From NCBI GenBank assembly GCA_003667245.1, contig RCNN01000261.1, positions 1 through 34,193 of the forward strand: a stretch of 34,193 bases of DNA, read 5' to 3'. The stretch comes from Heterostelium multicystogenum. Lineage: Eukaryota > Evosea > Eumycetozoa > Acytosteliales > Acytosteliaceae. The position numbers and the translations under genes are program-made. Below the pieces are notes generated by a model that worked only from the letters and a program-made list of their open reading frames with translations, made no database searches and was not told where the DNA came from. Shown in pieces: positions 1 through 11,353 of this stretch. Numbering within the stretch: position 1 is the first letter of the stretch; the number at the start of each line of letters is the position of its first letter.

Positions 1-1435
1 AATACTTTTTAGTTTAAGATTTTCAATTCAATAATAATAATAATAAAACTAAACACAGAAAATAAAATCATCATATCACTAGTACAGTTTCCTTATCCCA
101 AACTTACTTTGAACACTTTGATAATTCATTAAATTCAAAAGTTCAAGTTACTCAGATCAGCTTCCAGTTCGTTAGATTGTTGAACCCAATTATATAGAAA
201 CATATAAACATAGATACAATAAGCTTAAAAGTTATATTTATCTCTTCTAAAAGGTATACCCATAATCGTTTTCTATCCTATCCGACTTTCCAAGATGATT
301 TTATTTAAGATACAGATTTGCTCCAAATAAAATAAAATCAACACTCCAAACACACCTCCCCAGTGAGACCAAAAGTAGAATTTATATTGTAGTCTGATTC
401 AATAAATCCAAAAAAACACACACTCACCCAATCACCAACCAAATCACTTGAACCCTATCACAGTGGCAAAAAGCAACACTTAATTATAATAGAATCAACT
501 ATTCAAATCACTTCATACTTGTGTTATCTCAAAATCATAAATCAAAAGATATTCTCTTTTCATCACTATCACCATCCACCTATTGTAAATACTACTCGAT
601 ACCAAAATATTATTATTATTATCCTATCTATTTTAACCAACGGACCACGGTAGAGTTATTATTACTACTGCCCCCCTGTTAGTTATTCTCTTGAAGTAAG
701 TTCAACACGACCTGTCCTTTCACTTTCAAGTTCCCTCCACAAACCATGACCATCAAAGTCACAATCTTAAAAACATACTCTATGGATTGGGACTGCGATT
801 GAATAATCAACATTTCACAATCTCATACATACGATATTGTCTCAAGCAGAATCATCTAAATACAGTAATCATTTTCATCTGTGCGTATGTAACTCTGTCT
901 TGAATGATTTAATTCAGAAAATCAAATCGCGTTCCAAATCAAAGACATCAAAAATAGCTACCATATAAGTCTAATAAGGTTGTTTGGTTTGCTACTGATG
1001 TGTGGTTTATTTATTTGATCTATTCTGTTTCTGCAGCATAAGTTTTTATTAAAAGTTGGTTAACCACCACTACACGACCATCATCTATCACTCGATCTAA
1101 AGTAGTGCTGTTTCCAACTACTTGTTGTTTTTAGCTACTGCTTCAACTAAAACTTAATCAACAAGTGTGGGTTTCAATGTCGTCGACCCTATCATCGAAC
1201 TTTTATTTTTAAAACACACACTCCTTTTGTTTTTAACGGTTTTTTTTGTTTTTGTTTTTGAAAACGAGTCTTTAGTTTGTTTTTTTTTTTTTGAGTTTGC
1301 GTAGCTCCACCACCAGACCATCATATTTTTTTTTTTAGTTTTTTGCATACCACCACACACGTCAATCAACGAAAGCTTGATTTACTTTTTTTTTTGTTTT
1401 GATATACAATTTTAACAAAGGACCAACCCATACAA

Positions 1436-1553
1436 CACCTTATGAGGTGCCTTTGAAAAGTCAGCTAACAATCACAGACGCACCTCGAATCACCCCAACT
1501 GGAGGTTAATGTTCCATATCAAGTGTACATAGCACCAAAGACAAATGTACACT
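1436..1553. other. Cluster of inverted repeats, possible structured RNA
   Basis: This patch is visibly less AT-rich than its surroundings. CACCT (1436-1440) pairs with AGGTG (1445-1449). AGGTGC (1445-1450) can instead pair with GCACCT (1480-1485). ACCTC (1482-1486) pairs with GAGGT (1502-1506). AGTGTACA (1522-1529) is the exact reverse complement of TGTACACT (1546-1553). No coding frame covers it. It could be a small non-coding RNA or chance; I could not assign a known RNA class. Confidence 0.2.
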
Positions 1554-3127
1554 AATCCTATAATTAATATAAATTAGTTTTTGGTTTGGTTGTTATTTTT
1601 ATAAATTTTTTTTTTTGCAAACCATCAATACTCTAAAAATTTGGTCTATTTCTGTCACATAGAAAAATTCTAAAAAAATAATTAATAATAATATAAAAAC
1701 AGGTTTTTTTTTCAACCAATTAACTTACAACATTGACCTTTATCTATCATTATCTAAACAACCAATCCAATCTAACACAACACACATTGCAGTTAGTTGT
1801 ATACACCTACTTCTTACTATTCCACTTCCTCAACAATAAATAATACTTTTTATTTATTATCTATCTTATTTCTTTTTTTTTATCTGTAATATTAAATTCA
1901 GTAATACCACCATCACCACCATTATATACCAACAAGTACTGTACTACCACACCACTACCACTACCACTACTATTATATCTTATATCTTATTTTAATCTAT
2001 TAATCTTCAACATCTATATCTGCACATCAACAAACATCTGTTTGTTGGAAATAAATATTATTATTATTATTATTATTTTCAATTCTCAGTCCACTTAACT
2101 CCCGCATTAGCAATACTTAATTTTTAAAGTTTCAAAGTAATATAACATCAACAAACATAACACATCACCACCAAACACAACCAACGTCAACGGTATCATC
2201 ATCCAATCCTTTCAATCAAATCAAAACAACCAGAATATTTCTTTTTATTTTTATCTTTTGATCTTAAAGTCAGTTCAGTTCAAGTCAGCAATACTAATCA
2301 ATCAAGTAACTTCTCCACTACTAGCACCATCATCAGATTAGTTATCACCGACAAATTAGCAGAGAGTACACCTTCCACTTTCAATTGCACATCAGACATT
2401 TATTTAGAGTTAGCATCGCGATCATCACCATTCTTAAATAACCCAACTAAAAAGGTAAGCAACATGAAAGAACTAGTAAATCATTCATAGATTTCAAGGT
2501 TTTTCCACCACACTCACTACCACCACCATTCCACATTGGCGGTACTATCATTTTATTGATATCTTCGTCGATCATTATTGGTCTCCATTTCAACCCTTAT
2601 CACTTGAACAACAACGATCACATTTTGTCTCAAAGCGACAAAACCAACTCTAAATTTGACACACTCCACCAAATCAATCCAACTGTTCATGTTGATTGTT
2701 TGCACCCTGTTTTTTTCAAATTAATCAAAGTAAATATTTTTTGTGTGCATTATTGTGAAAAAGCCCAGCCAACTAAATTTGTTCAGTCAGTGGATGATCA
2801 ATTAAATTGCTTGCTGCTGTTGCTGTAAATTTAGCACCAACTTAATCTCTACACTGAAAATTTGGAATTCAGCAACCTAATAGATTTCTGACAAATGGTG
2901 CTTTTTTGATTTGATGTTGGTAGTTTATTTATTATATTAGCTTTGTTTATAGTTTCATTTGAAAATGAGAATATAGACAATAATAGCAATAACAACAACA
3001 ACAAAACCAACAACCAAATCAAATAGATTCAGCATCTTCTACTTCTTTTGTTTATTTCTTTCATTTTACTGTAACATTACAACTTCCACATCTACAACAA
3101 CAAATATTTTAGTAATTTTATATAAAC

Positions 3128-3165
<38 letters not shown>

Positions 3166-4495
3166 TGATTTACATTTAGTCAAGTTATTTATTATTAAAT
3201 TAATCTGATCCAATCAATCCGAAAACAGATTTAGGATAATAGTATTGTAGGTTATTAATAATATACAACGAAACCAAGCATATGCTACGTTTCTTTTCAC
3301 ATATTACATCTTGTCTCTTTAAACAATAATCATTGTCAATTAAAACTGGCTACCCAATACCATCACACAACCATATGATGCTGAATCAAGTAGTGCCTAT
3401 TTATCAATACAACGAATATTTTGACGAGAAGAAAGAATACGATGACAATTATACACTTTCCATTCAGGAAATCAATATACCGATACATACATTCACTACA
3501 CTCACTCTCTTATTTATTATAATAATATCATATAAATCTCGCTCACACTAAAAATACTACATTTGACACCCACCATCAGAGTAGTAGTAATATTAGCAGT
3601 GAGTAGATATGATTATGATGAGTGTAGAGGTGAGAATAGTGATTGTTGTTATTGATTGCATTCCATTGGATGTCTCCTACTGAAGTATTCATCACTTCTT
3701 CTCTCAAATTAAATCAAAGATTTTTATTATTTTGTTGTTTGATTGAATAGGCATCTATCAACATCAACTTTGGCAACCAGAATAACATGATTGACCACAG
3801 CTGTTCTCACTCCTATTTAAAGCATCTACCATTCACCACCTGTGTATTGTACTTTAAATTTTATTGATTCAAATTAATTTATTAATAATGTCACAAGCTG
3901 TGTTGTTATAATCATAGTGTTACTGCTATCAATACTATTTTCACTACCACAAAGTGTGCTCTATCACACTCAATCATTCAACATCACAATCCATAAGATT
4001 GCTGGCACAACAACAATAATAAATTTATTTTCTAACAAAGGAAATAAATGGTTATTAATATTAGCATATCCCAAATCAGGTATAAGAAAATCAATCACCA
4101 ACCAATCACAATTGTGATTACCAGTTTAGCCCCCATATTTCAAAATAGTTCCACATCATCACACATCTCACACTCACCACATTATATCTTTATTTATCGT
4201 ATTGATGATAAATAGACATTATGATCATTGCAACAGCCAATCTTCAACTAATCACAGCACAGCCTTTTTTTAATTCACACACCACACAGTGTGGGTTGTT
4301 TGGTGCTTTTTTTTAGAGCAATCAAACACCAACCCCAATTTAAAGTCTTTCTGCTGATTAGCTTTTGTTGTTTTTATTTTATTAATATTAAATTGTCTCT
4401 CCATTTTCATTTCTTCACAACATAAATTTAAATTGATCAAACACTAAACACAATCATCAATAACAACCAACACAATCATATCATATAATATCATC

Positions 4496-4523
4496 AACAA
4501 TTATTTATTATATAATAATTGTT
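4496..4523. repeat. AT-rich inverted repeat with 10-bp arms
   Basis: AACAATTATT (4496-4505) is the exact reverse complement of AATAATTGTT (4514-4523), with an 8-nt loop that is itself nearly palindromic. It lies in non-coding DNA. It may form a hairpin or cruciform, but simple AT composition could produce it by chance. Confidence 0.6.
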
Positions 4524-4923
4524 ATTTTTGTTTTTCTAGTATACCAAATCAATATTGATAATATCCATAAAGGGTGTAGTTAGTTATATTTATTTTATTT
4601 ATTATTTTAGTAATAATAAATTTTATACAATCAATCAAATCATCAAACAATCAATTACCAAACAAGCAAATCAACTAAAATTCAATTTCACAATCAAATC
4701 AAAAACCCTTTAATTATAACAACCAACAACAACAACTAAAGTAGGTAGTTGTATTAATAGCGTATAGTATTGTTGCTGAAGCTAGTGGTGGTTATAAGAG
4801 TTAGTTAATTATAAATCAATCCAGTGTGTGTTTGTTCTATTTGTGGGTGTTGTGATGTTACCTGGAGTTGGATTTAGAGTAGCGACAAAAATAAAATTCA
4901 CAATAAAACATAAAACAAACAAT

Positions 4924-4943
4924 CACACACACACACACACACA
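4924..4943. repeat. (CA)10 microsatellite
   Basis: An uninterrupted CA dinucleotide run in the gene-free region. It is a likely length-polymorphic marker; no function is evident. Confidence 0.9.
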
Positions 4944-4980
4944 ATAAATAATAACAAACTAAGAAAGAGCAAATAATCAC

Positions 4981-5004
4981 AATAATAATAATATTATTAT
5001 TATT
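4981..5004. repeat. (AAT)4/(ATT)4 perfect palindrome
   Basis: Four AAT units (4981-4992) are followed directly by four ATT units (4993-5004), giving a 24-bp perfect palindrome. This is a switch point between trinucleotide runs of opposite polarity. Confidence 0.85.
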
Positions 5005-5751
5005 ATTAAAATTATACTGTGTCAATCAAACCAACAAATCCAAAATAATTTCTACTCTCTGTAAGAAATTATATTGATATCTTCTTTGTACTATCGTATT
5101 CACGTTTCATTGTTATGAATTAATTAGCAAAACAACAATTAACAAACAAGCAAACCAATCAATATTTCAAACCAAAACCAATCAATCAATTTGGTATTGA
5201 ATTGACTTGTCTAACATAAGTAATATTAGTAATATTTTTATTTCTATATCTATTAGTATTAATTGATGACTATTCAATTTGATTGAATTCAAACCAATTA
5301 AACTATACATCCATTCATACATACTTCAACTAAATTGTTTTCATACATATCTAGTAATAATTGATAATTAATAATCTCTTTTGATTGATTCATATCTGTA
5401 ATATTTACTAATTGATAATATCTTTCTTTTCTCTATTTTGATTTATCTATTTCCAGTAGACTATAGTCCAGAAGTCAAAAATTCAACACCAACAAAAACA
5501 ACAACAACAATAATAATATTTTTATTTATAGATCTTATTTTAAATCCAACAACACACCTACCACATTAATCATTTAAATTATTATCCTCTTAGATTAGTC
5601 AGACCTAACCGAGTACAACAACATCATCACAATCCAAACTAAACAAACCAAACCCCCACCCACACTCAACAATACCAACCACCAATTGCAGCAAACAGAA
5701 GCAACTAAACAACTAAAATAACTGTATTAATATTTAATATTTATTAAATAT

Positions 5752-5792
5752 CAATCAAATCAAATCAATCAATCAATCAATCAAATCAAATC
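5752..5792. repeat. ATCA tetranucleotide repeat
   Basis: A run of ATCA/AATC units, slightly interrupted by extra A residues, lies about 350 bp upstream of the RGS start codon. Shorter copies of the same motif recur elsewhere in non-coding parts of the window (for example near 27150). Confidence 0.8.
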
Positions 5793-5927
5793 AGTAACAC
5801 ACTCACAATCAAATCACCAAATTCAACTCACTTATTTGTATTTTTTAGTAATATTACTTTATAACTAATACCATATTCTTGTTAACATTACAATCACTAT
5901 CATCACCAACCATTTCATTATTATTCA

Positions 5928-5959
<32 letters not shown>

Positions 5960-6141
5960 CAACCTAATAATAATAACAGTTTTCTATTTTAATTATTAAT
6001 TCTTCACAACTAGTAAACTATCTATTAGAACTATAAATTCAAATCCAATCATCAACTTTACCAATCAATTATAACAACAATAATATTAATAATATATCGA
6101 ATAACTTTTTAGAAAAGAACAACAACAACATCAACTACAAA

Positions 6142-6915
6142 ATGATCTATCCAAATGATGTGATGAATGAAGTCCTACGAGACGAAAACGGATGTAATTT
6201 ATTTAAAAACTATTTAAAGACTATATATTGTTCAGAGACATTGCAATTCTGGCTGGAGATCGAGTTGTTCAAGACTATAGCACCACCTTCCAACAACAAC
6301 CAGAATCAAAGTGGACCACTTTTAGCATTTTCCTCTATAGATCCATCACAATTACAATCATCATCATCGTCCAGCAACAACACACCACCAGCCTCACCCC
6401 CAACAAGCTCTGCATCGTCATCGCCACCAAAGAAAGAGGGATGCTTCAAATCAAGCAGATCAAACTCACCAACACCATCAGATCGTAAATATCTCTCACA
6501 AGAGGAGCTCAAAATCCGTGCACAATCCATTTTCGACCGTTATTTGGAGAACGGAAGTGAATTCGAGTTGAATGTGGACTGTATTTCACGTGACGCCGTG
6601 CGTCTGCGTCTTCAAGATGAGATCGATTCCAGTATTTTCGACGATGTACAAAAAGTTATATATGAATCTCTATGGATGGATTGTTTCCCACCTTTTACCC
6701 ATACATCTGCCTATCAAAAATATAAACGTAAGTTTACAAAATCATCCATTACTATTATTATATATTCCCAATTCAAAATATTAACATTTCTTTTCTTATT
6801 ATTAACAGAGGAAACTGGTAAATGTCATCTTCCAGAGTTCTTGAGAATTTCATTTAAAAGAAAGAACCAAAAGAAAGATTTTGATGTAATATCAATGAAA
6901 GATTTAAATAAATAA
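6142..6915 (+). CDS. RGS-domain protein (regulator of G-protein signalling)
   Basis: Probable GTPase-activating protein for heterotrimeric G-alpha subunits, acting at the membrane-cytosol interface. Two exons (6142-6727 and 6809-6915) surround an 81-nt GTAAGT...ACAG intron. The intron length is a multiple of three, so the frame stays open through it; spliced, the protein is about 230 residues. The N-terminal half of the RGS fold is seen as a helix with a FxxYL motif followed by LQFWLEIELFK. The C-terminal half follows at about residues 115-200, with AQSIFDRYLENGS, VDCISRDAVRLRL and the F-x-x-VQKVIYESLW helix. About 65 residues rich in Ser, Asn and Pro sit between the two halves. The protein has nothing beyond the RGS fold except a basic tail (KRKNQKK), which may aid membrane binding. 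The ATG follows a CAA-rich leader and an AAA, usual in this group. No frame damage. Confidence 0.88.
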   Translation: MIYPNDVMNEVLRDENGCNLFKNYLKTIYCSETLQFWLEIELFKTIAPPSNNNQNQSGPLLAFSSIDPSQLQSSSSSSNNTPPASPPTSSASSSPPKKEGCFKSSRSNSPTPSDRKYLSQEELKIRAQSIFDRYLENGSEFELNVDCISRDAVRLRLQDEIDSSIFDDVQKVIYESLWMDCFPPFTHTSAYQKYKRKFTKSSITIIIYSQFKILTFLFLLLTEETGKCHLPEFLRISFKRKNQKKDFDVISMKDLNK

Positions 6916-7025
6916 ACAACACATATAAATAGTTATATTATAATTAAATTAAATTAAATCAAACACGGAATTGGGAATTTCCAACTCCAGAATAAGTTAC
7001 ATGTATATGTTTTTATTCGAGGGGC

Positions 7026-7065
7026 AATCCACCTATTGGATTTGGGGTTCGTTGACTTAATCCAA
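7026..7065. other. Mutually exclusive hairpins between RGS and kinase genes
   Basis: TTGGATT (7036-7042) is complementary to AATCCAA (7059-7065). AATCC (7026-7030) can pair with the GGATT at 7038-7042 instead. It lies downstream of the RGS stop and may be part of its 3' region. Function is unknown and chance is possible. Confidence 0.3.
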
Positions 7066-7231
7066 AACTGAAAAAAACGAGTGTTTGAATTTTCGTATTT
7101 ATAAATTAAATTATCATTTGACAGTTGATAAATTGATTGAAACTGAGTTTAGTCAATTTCGAGGAAATAGGAATAGCACAGCATATCCCTCAATTCAGTT
7201 AAGAAAATAGATATATACTAGATAAGTTTAA

Positions 7232-8188
7232 ATGTTGAGGAAATCACTTTCATTGTTATCAACAATGGCTGTTAAAGAATCGTGTAATGGTACCATCAAT
7301 CGACTAGGTTTAAATAAGAATGCAAAGATCATTATATTAGAAGGAAATATTAGTGCTGGGTAAAGTCAATGAATGAGGACTAACTGGTCTGCGAGAATTC
7401 ATGCATACTTTTATACTAATACATGTCCAAACTCTATGTAGAAAGACATTCTTGTCGACAAGATTGGGTGAGTTGTTGAATTACAAGGTATTCTTAGAGC
7501 CAACTACAACCAATCCTTATCTACAGTCATTTCTATGAAAGTAAGTAAGCTTACTATTTATCTTCAACGGTGAAGCTAATGCTGTTGATGTTGATTATTA
7601 TTATTATTAGACCCAAAGAAATATGCTTTAGATATGCAAGCTGTGGCTGCTGAATCAGAGATATAAACCTATCTTTAGCATTGGAATACTCATTGATGAA
7701 CGATAGCGGTGTTGTTTTAGATAGATCAGTGTTTAGCGACTGGGTTTTGCAGAGAATTGTCGAAAAGAAGGCCTGATCAACATCGGATGGATTCACCCAA
7801 TACACAAAATGTCAGAAATAGAATGATTGGAGAAATACCATACCAACATAACAGTATACTTGGATGTGACACCTGAAGAATGTTTAAATAGAATACAAAC
7901 TTTAAGAAAAAAGAGTATGTTGTTAAGGAACATCATCCTCCCGCCCACTTTCACTAACATTGCTTACACTCATTCGTTTGATTATAGGATTTTGAGCAGT
8001 CGATACCACTTTCATATCTACAGGGATTGGACCAATGTTATAAGAGTTTTTTGGAGGAAATCAAGAGTAAAGGTTCGAATGTGGTCACTGTAGATTGGAG
8101 CAAGTTTGACAAGATCGACATCATTGCCAAAGAGATTAGAAATGATAAATCAATATTGATGTCAGCACCCTATTTAAATCTTAATTAA
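7232..8188 (+). CDS. Deoxynucleoside kinase (deoxyadenosine/deoxyguanosine kinase type), frame-broken
   Basis: Phosphorylates a deoxynucleoside using ATP in the salvage of DNA precursors; D. discoideum has deoxyadenosine and deoxyguanosine kinases of this fold. Exon 1 (7232-7359) carries the P-loop start LEGNISAG, completed by KTF after the splice at 7442. Next come the EPTTTNPYL motif, PKKYALDMQ, a stretch reading LWLLNQRYK, the DRS-like VVLDRSVFSDWV motif, TVYLDVTPEECLNRIQ, and after an intron ending at 7987 the lid and C-terminal part (EQSIPLSYLQGLDQCY) to the stop at 8188. Introns lie at 7360-7441, 7541-7610 and about 7914-7987. The frame slips near 7530-7540, again around 7635-7680 and between 7770 and 7830. 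All motifs are present and in order, so this is either consensus error or a very recent pseudogene. Substrate preference cannot be read from the sequence. Confidence 0.8.
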
Positions 8189-8600
8189 TCGATCAAAAGA
8201 ACTTGATAGAGTGGTAGTAGTGGCAATTACCTCTTAGAAGAATTAACTATTTGAACAAAGAGACTGAGATTTCATTAAAGGCAAACAGTCATAAGCCTAC
8301 TGAGATCAATCAATCCTAATATAAAAATATTTATGGTAATTGCCAATTTAAGTGAAATTATTGAACACGATCAGACACACCATCTCTATAAATCTTTGAT
8401 CACTTCACACACACACCCATTGCATTGATGAATTTTCATTTTCATTGATTGCTAAAGCATTTCTCACTCTACTCCTTTTTTGATCTTCAAACCGATTTGA
8501 CATTTATTAGGTTTATTTTGTTATTCATATTTCTCTCTAAATATCCTACTAGATAGATATATAGATAGATATATAGATAGATATTAGATATAGATTAGAT
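8189..8600. other. Intergenic spacer between kinase and USP39 genes
   Basis: Non-coding. It holds the kinase 3' region, an AT-rich stretch and, just before the USP39 start, a GATA-type tandem repeat. No other signal seen. Confidence 0.6.
8551..8584. repeat. Tandem repeat of the 12-mer AGATAGATATAT
   Basis: About 2.8 copies of a 12-bp AGATAGATATAT unit directly abut the region preceding the presumed USP39 start codon at 8601, so they probably sit in its promoter or 5' leader. Confidence 0.85.
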
Positions 8601-10741
8601 ATGAGGTAGCTCAAAGAGAAATCTTGAAAGTGATAACAGCAATGATAGTAGTAGCAGCAAGAAAGTGAGAGTGGATTGACGACGATATTGAACCACCACC
8701 CCCACCACCTCCTTCCACTGCACCACCTCCACCACCAAAGGAAATCGATACTAGAGTACCGATGTTGGAAGAGGACAACGAAGAAGATGCAGCTGCATTC
8801 ATCATACAATCAAAAAAGAACAACAAAAGGCAAGACGAGACTGTCCATACCTTGACACTGTCAATCGAAGTGTTCTCGACTTTGACTTTGAAAAGAGCTG
8901 CTCTGTTTCATTTGTAAATCTCAATGTATATGCCATGCTTGGTGTGCGGAAAGAAGTTCCAGGGAAAGATGCCTGGCTCACACGCACACTACCACTGCAT
9001 GCAGGCGAATCATCACGTCTTCATCAACCTACACAACCAAAAGATCTACTGTCTTCCCGATGACTACGAAGTAGTAGACTCCTCACTTGACGATATTAAA
9101 GTAGGCCATCAATATCCAGTATTGAATACTATTCAAACTCTTTACTAACCTTACTTATCACTCTACTTTGTGTTAGTATCTTGTTTAACCCAACGTTCAC
9201 CAAAGAGCAAATCGCATTGTTTGATAAGAATACTAAATTCTCTAGAGCATTGGATGGTACCTCATATATCCTGGCTTTTGTGGCTTGAACAACATTAAGA
9301 AGAACTCTTATATCAATGTTATCATTCATACCTTGGCTCATGTTGCGTTGGTTCGAAACTATTTTGTAAATCAAGATAATCTAAAGAATGTAAGATACAC
9401 ACTCATACATAACTCATTGATGCAGTAACATTGATATATATTTCCTATTGTTTTGTATTGTATTGTATTACTAGTGTAAGTCAGCTTTAGTCAACAACTT
9501 TGGAGAGCTACTAAGGAAGATATGGAATCCACGTAATTTTAAAGGACATGTATCGCCACATGAGTTGGTTAGAGTCGTAACAGAGTGTATCAAGCAGATT
9601 TACCATAAGCAACGAATGCGACCCACTCGAGTTTCTACAGTGGTTCCTTAAACAGTGTCTAGCGACTTGAAAGTGGTACAACCACAAGGCCAGAATATCA
9701 TACAACAGGCATTCAGCGGAGCTGTTCAAATCACTGTTATTCCACCTTCTCCACCAGAAGAGTCTGACGACGACAACGACAACAAAGACACCTCAACACA
9801 AAAGCTGCACCACAACCAAAGGTCAGCACTGTCAACTTTCACCACGCTTGCCCTTGACTTGCCGCCAAAGCCAGTGTTCAAAGACGACCACGACAAATCA
9901 ATCATTCCCCAGATTCCGCTGTTTACCCTGCTGCTCAAGTACGACGGTGTAACACCGCGTCTGCAGCCCAACGGTGACTCAAAGCTTTTCAAACTACTCA
10001 AACTACCACGCTACCTCGTGCTCTGTGTGAAGCGTTTCATCCAAAACAACTTCATCGAAGAGAAAGACCCAACCATTGTAAATTTCCCACTTAAAAATCT
10101 TGATCTCAAAGATTGTAAGTAGTACATATGCCACTAACTATAAGTTCCACTAGCTAGCTAACCAAGTTCCTCCATCTGTATATGAATTATACAATCATCG
10201 CTTCACAACTTACTATTACTTCTTAAATCTAGATCTTTCACCTGAGATACAGAAAACTTGCAAGTCTACAAAATACAATTTGCTCGCCACCGTCAAGCAC
10301 GAGGGTGTAAATCAGCCAAAGATGGTAGCTACACAGTATATTTATACAATAAGGTAAGCAAACCACAACCAATCATGTTGATCAAACAAGCTCAACTCAA
10401 ATCGACAGCACCCACTTTCGAGCAACAAAAACCACACACCAACCAAAACAGGCAAAACAACAAAATCTTGCCACCAAACACTTATTTTCAGTTTTGATAA
10501 AAACTCAAAATATCCGACTAAAACAAAAACAATATATTTTGGTTTGTTTGATGGAAGGACATGGCGAACAGTTTGAGTAGAGTCTCTCCAAATTTGAAAA
10601 ATTATCATGACTAATAGTATAATTCAATCTGCAGGGATTTGACAAATGGTTTGAAATACAAGATTTGAGCGTAAAAGAACCTTGCCACAATTGGTGGCAG
10701 TGTCCGAAGCCTACCTTTTGGTGTATGAGATGCAAGTGTAA
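8601..10741 (+). CDS. usp39: USP39/Sad1-type tri-snRNP assembly factor (catalytically dead USP), frame-broken
   Basis: Needed for U4/U6.U5 tri-snRNP assembly and pre-mRNA splicing in the nucleus. After an acidic, Pro-rich N-terminus comes a ubiquitin-type zinc finger: CPYLDT, VNLNVYA, CLVCGKKFQGK, SHAHYH, ANHHVFINLH, IYCLPDDYEV (about 8850-9100). The USP-like fold follows: NPTFTKEQI, GLNNIKKNSY, a FGELLRKIWNPRNFKGHVSPHE segment split over adjacent codons, TLALDLPPKPVFKD, IIPQIPLF, KLPRYLVLCVKRF, NNFIEEKDPTIVNFP, KYNLLATVKHEG, DGSYTVYLYNK, KWFEIQDL and the end LPQLVAVSEAYLL. The active-site Cys position is Ser (codon 9306-9308), in line with the family being protease-dead. Introns lie at about 9098-9177, 9390-9475, 10115-10233 and 10352-10634. 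About eight to ten single-base frame slips occur, for example near 8612, 8690, 8945, 9185, 9275, 9620, 9665, 10322 and 10665. Start at 8601 is inferred and needs one base correction. Confidence 0.87.
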
Positions 10742-11092
10742 CGTGTCCAAGAGAAATGATCATGTAGACTAGTCCAGTCTTCACAAAAAAAAAAAAAAAC
10801 AAAAATATAAATTATTGTTATTAAGAACAACACACTTTATACCACAAATGGTTGTGTGATTGGACCAATACCTCACAAAACCACATTATGTACAAATTCA
10901 AACTAAAAAAAACCCTGACTGACTGACGGAAAAAGCTCCACAAATAGCTTATATACAATCATTGTAGTAACATGATAAAAGGATTTCAGAAATGCCAATT
11001 CCATCAACAAAAGCAGCGTCATCACAAAATTCAAATAAATGGTTTAAAACTGGGATCATAGATTTGTATTTATAAACCAAAAGTCCAGAACG
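10742..11092. other. Intergenic spacer with a poly(A) tract
   Basis: A run of 15 A (10785-10799) follows the USP39 stop by about 45 bp. The rest is AT-rich, with a short CTGACTGACTGAC repeat near 10915. No gene seen. Confidence 0.6.
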
Positions 11093-11353
11093 ATGCAATT
11101 TCTAAACTTTCTTTTGATTATATTGATATTTATCAGTATAAAAGTATGCAGCAAAGTTGATATTGGATACCTAAATGCTAATTAATTTAGATTATTATTA
11201 TTATAGAGATGTATTAACTATATATCTGATTCCTGCCGAATTCAACTTTGCAAGAAGGACCAAATTGATAGGTTGAATATTTTTGCCTTTTTTTGTTTTT
11301 CTTCTTGGATATTATTGAACCCTAATTTCTTGATTGTGATTTTACACCCGTGA
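11093..11353 (+). CDS. Possible small secreted Cys-rich protein
   Basis: An ATG at 11093 opens a strongly hydrophobic segment (MQFLNFLLIILIFISIK) that looks like a signal peptide. A GTATGC donor at 11144 and a T/A-rich acceptor ending at 11206 would join it to RCINYISDSCRIQLCKKDQID, which has three cysteines. The frame then runs on in hydrophobic residues to a stop at 11353, for about 65 residues in all. A second Cys-containing open stretch with a WWCTTDQ motif and YFNGQSFWIDNN follows at about 11360-11600. It may be a further exon of the same gene, but I could not find a clean splice site linking them. I do not recognise the family. Confidence 0.33.

Larger units (their letters stand above)
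1..6141. other. 6.1-kb gene-free AT-rich region upstream of the RGS gene
   Basis: No reading frame here looks like protein. The longest open stretches (for example 2556-2828 and 3333-3551) are low in information, lack domain motifs and are not joined by plausible introns. The stretch holds (AAT)n/(ATT)n runs at 2056-2077, 3128-3159 and 5935-5959, poly-T blocks around 1200-1400 and 1590-1620, a CA microsatellite, an ATCA repeat and AT palindromes. The last part probably holds the promoter and 5' leader of the RGS gene, since CAA-rich leader sequence directly precedes its ATG. A cluster of possible RNA hairpins lies at 1436-1553. Confidence 0.6.

Noticed and set aside
2556..2828. 90-codon open frame in the gene-free region
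   Set aside because: Low-complexity ends, no supporting introns or motifs, no promoter-like context; consistent with chance.
6728..6808. RGS protein of 257 residues including a hydrophobic IIIYSQF...LFLLL stretch that looks like a membrane helix
   Set aside because: This stretch is a GTAAGT...ACAG intron whose length is a multiple of three; splicing joins the RGS C-terminus properly.
7232..10741. Kinase and USP39 as true pseudogenes
   Set aside because: All motifs, introns and splice sites are preserved without missense decay, and similar slips affect other essential genes; consensus error is simpler. Not excluded.
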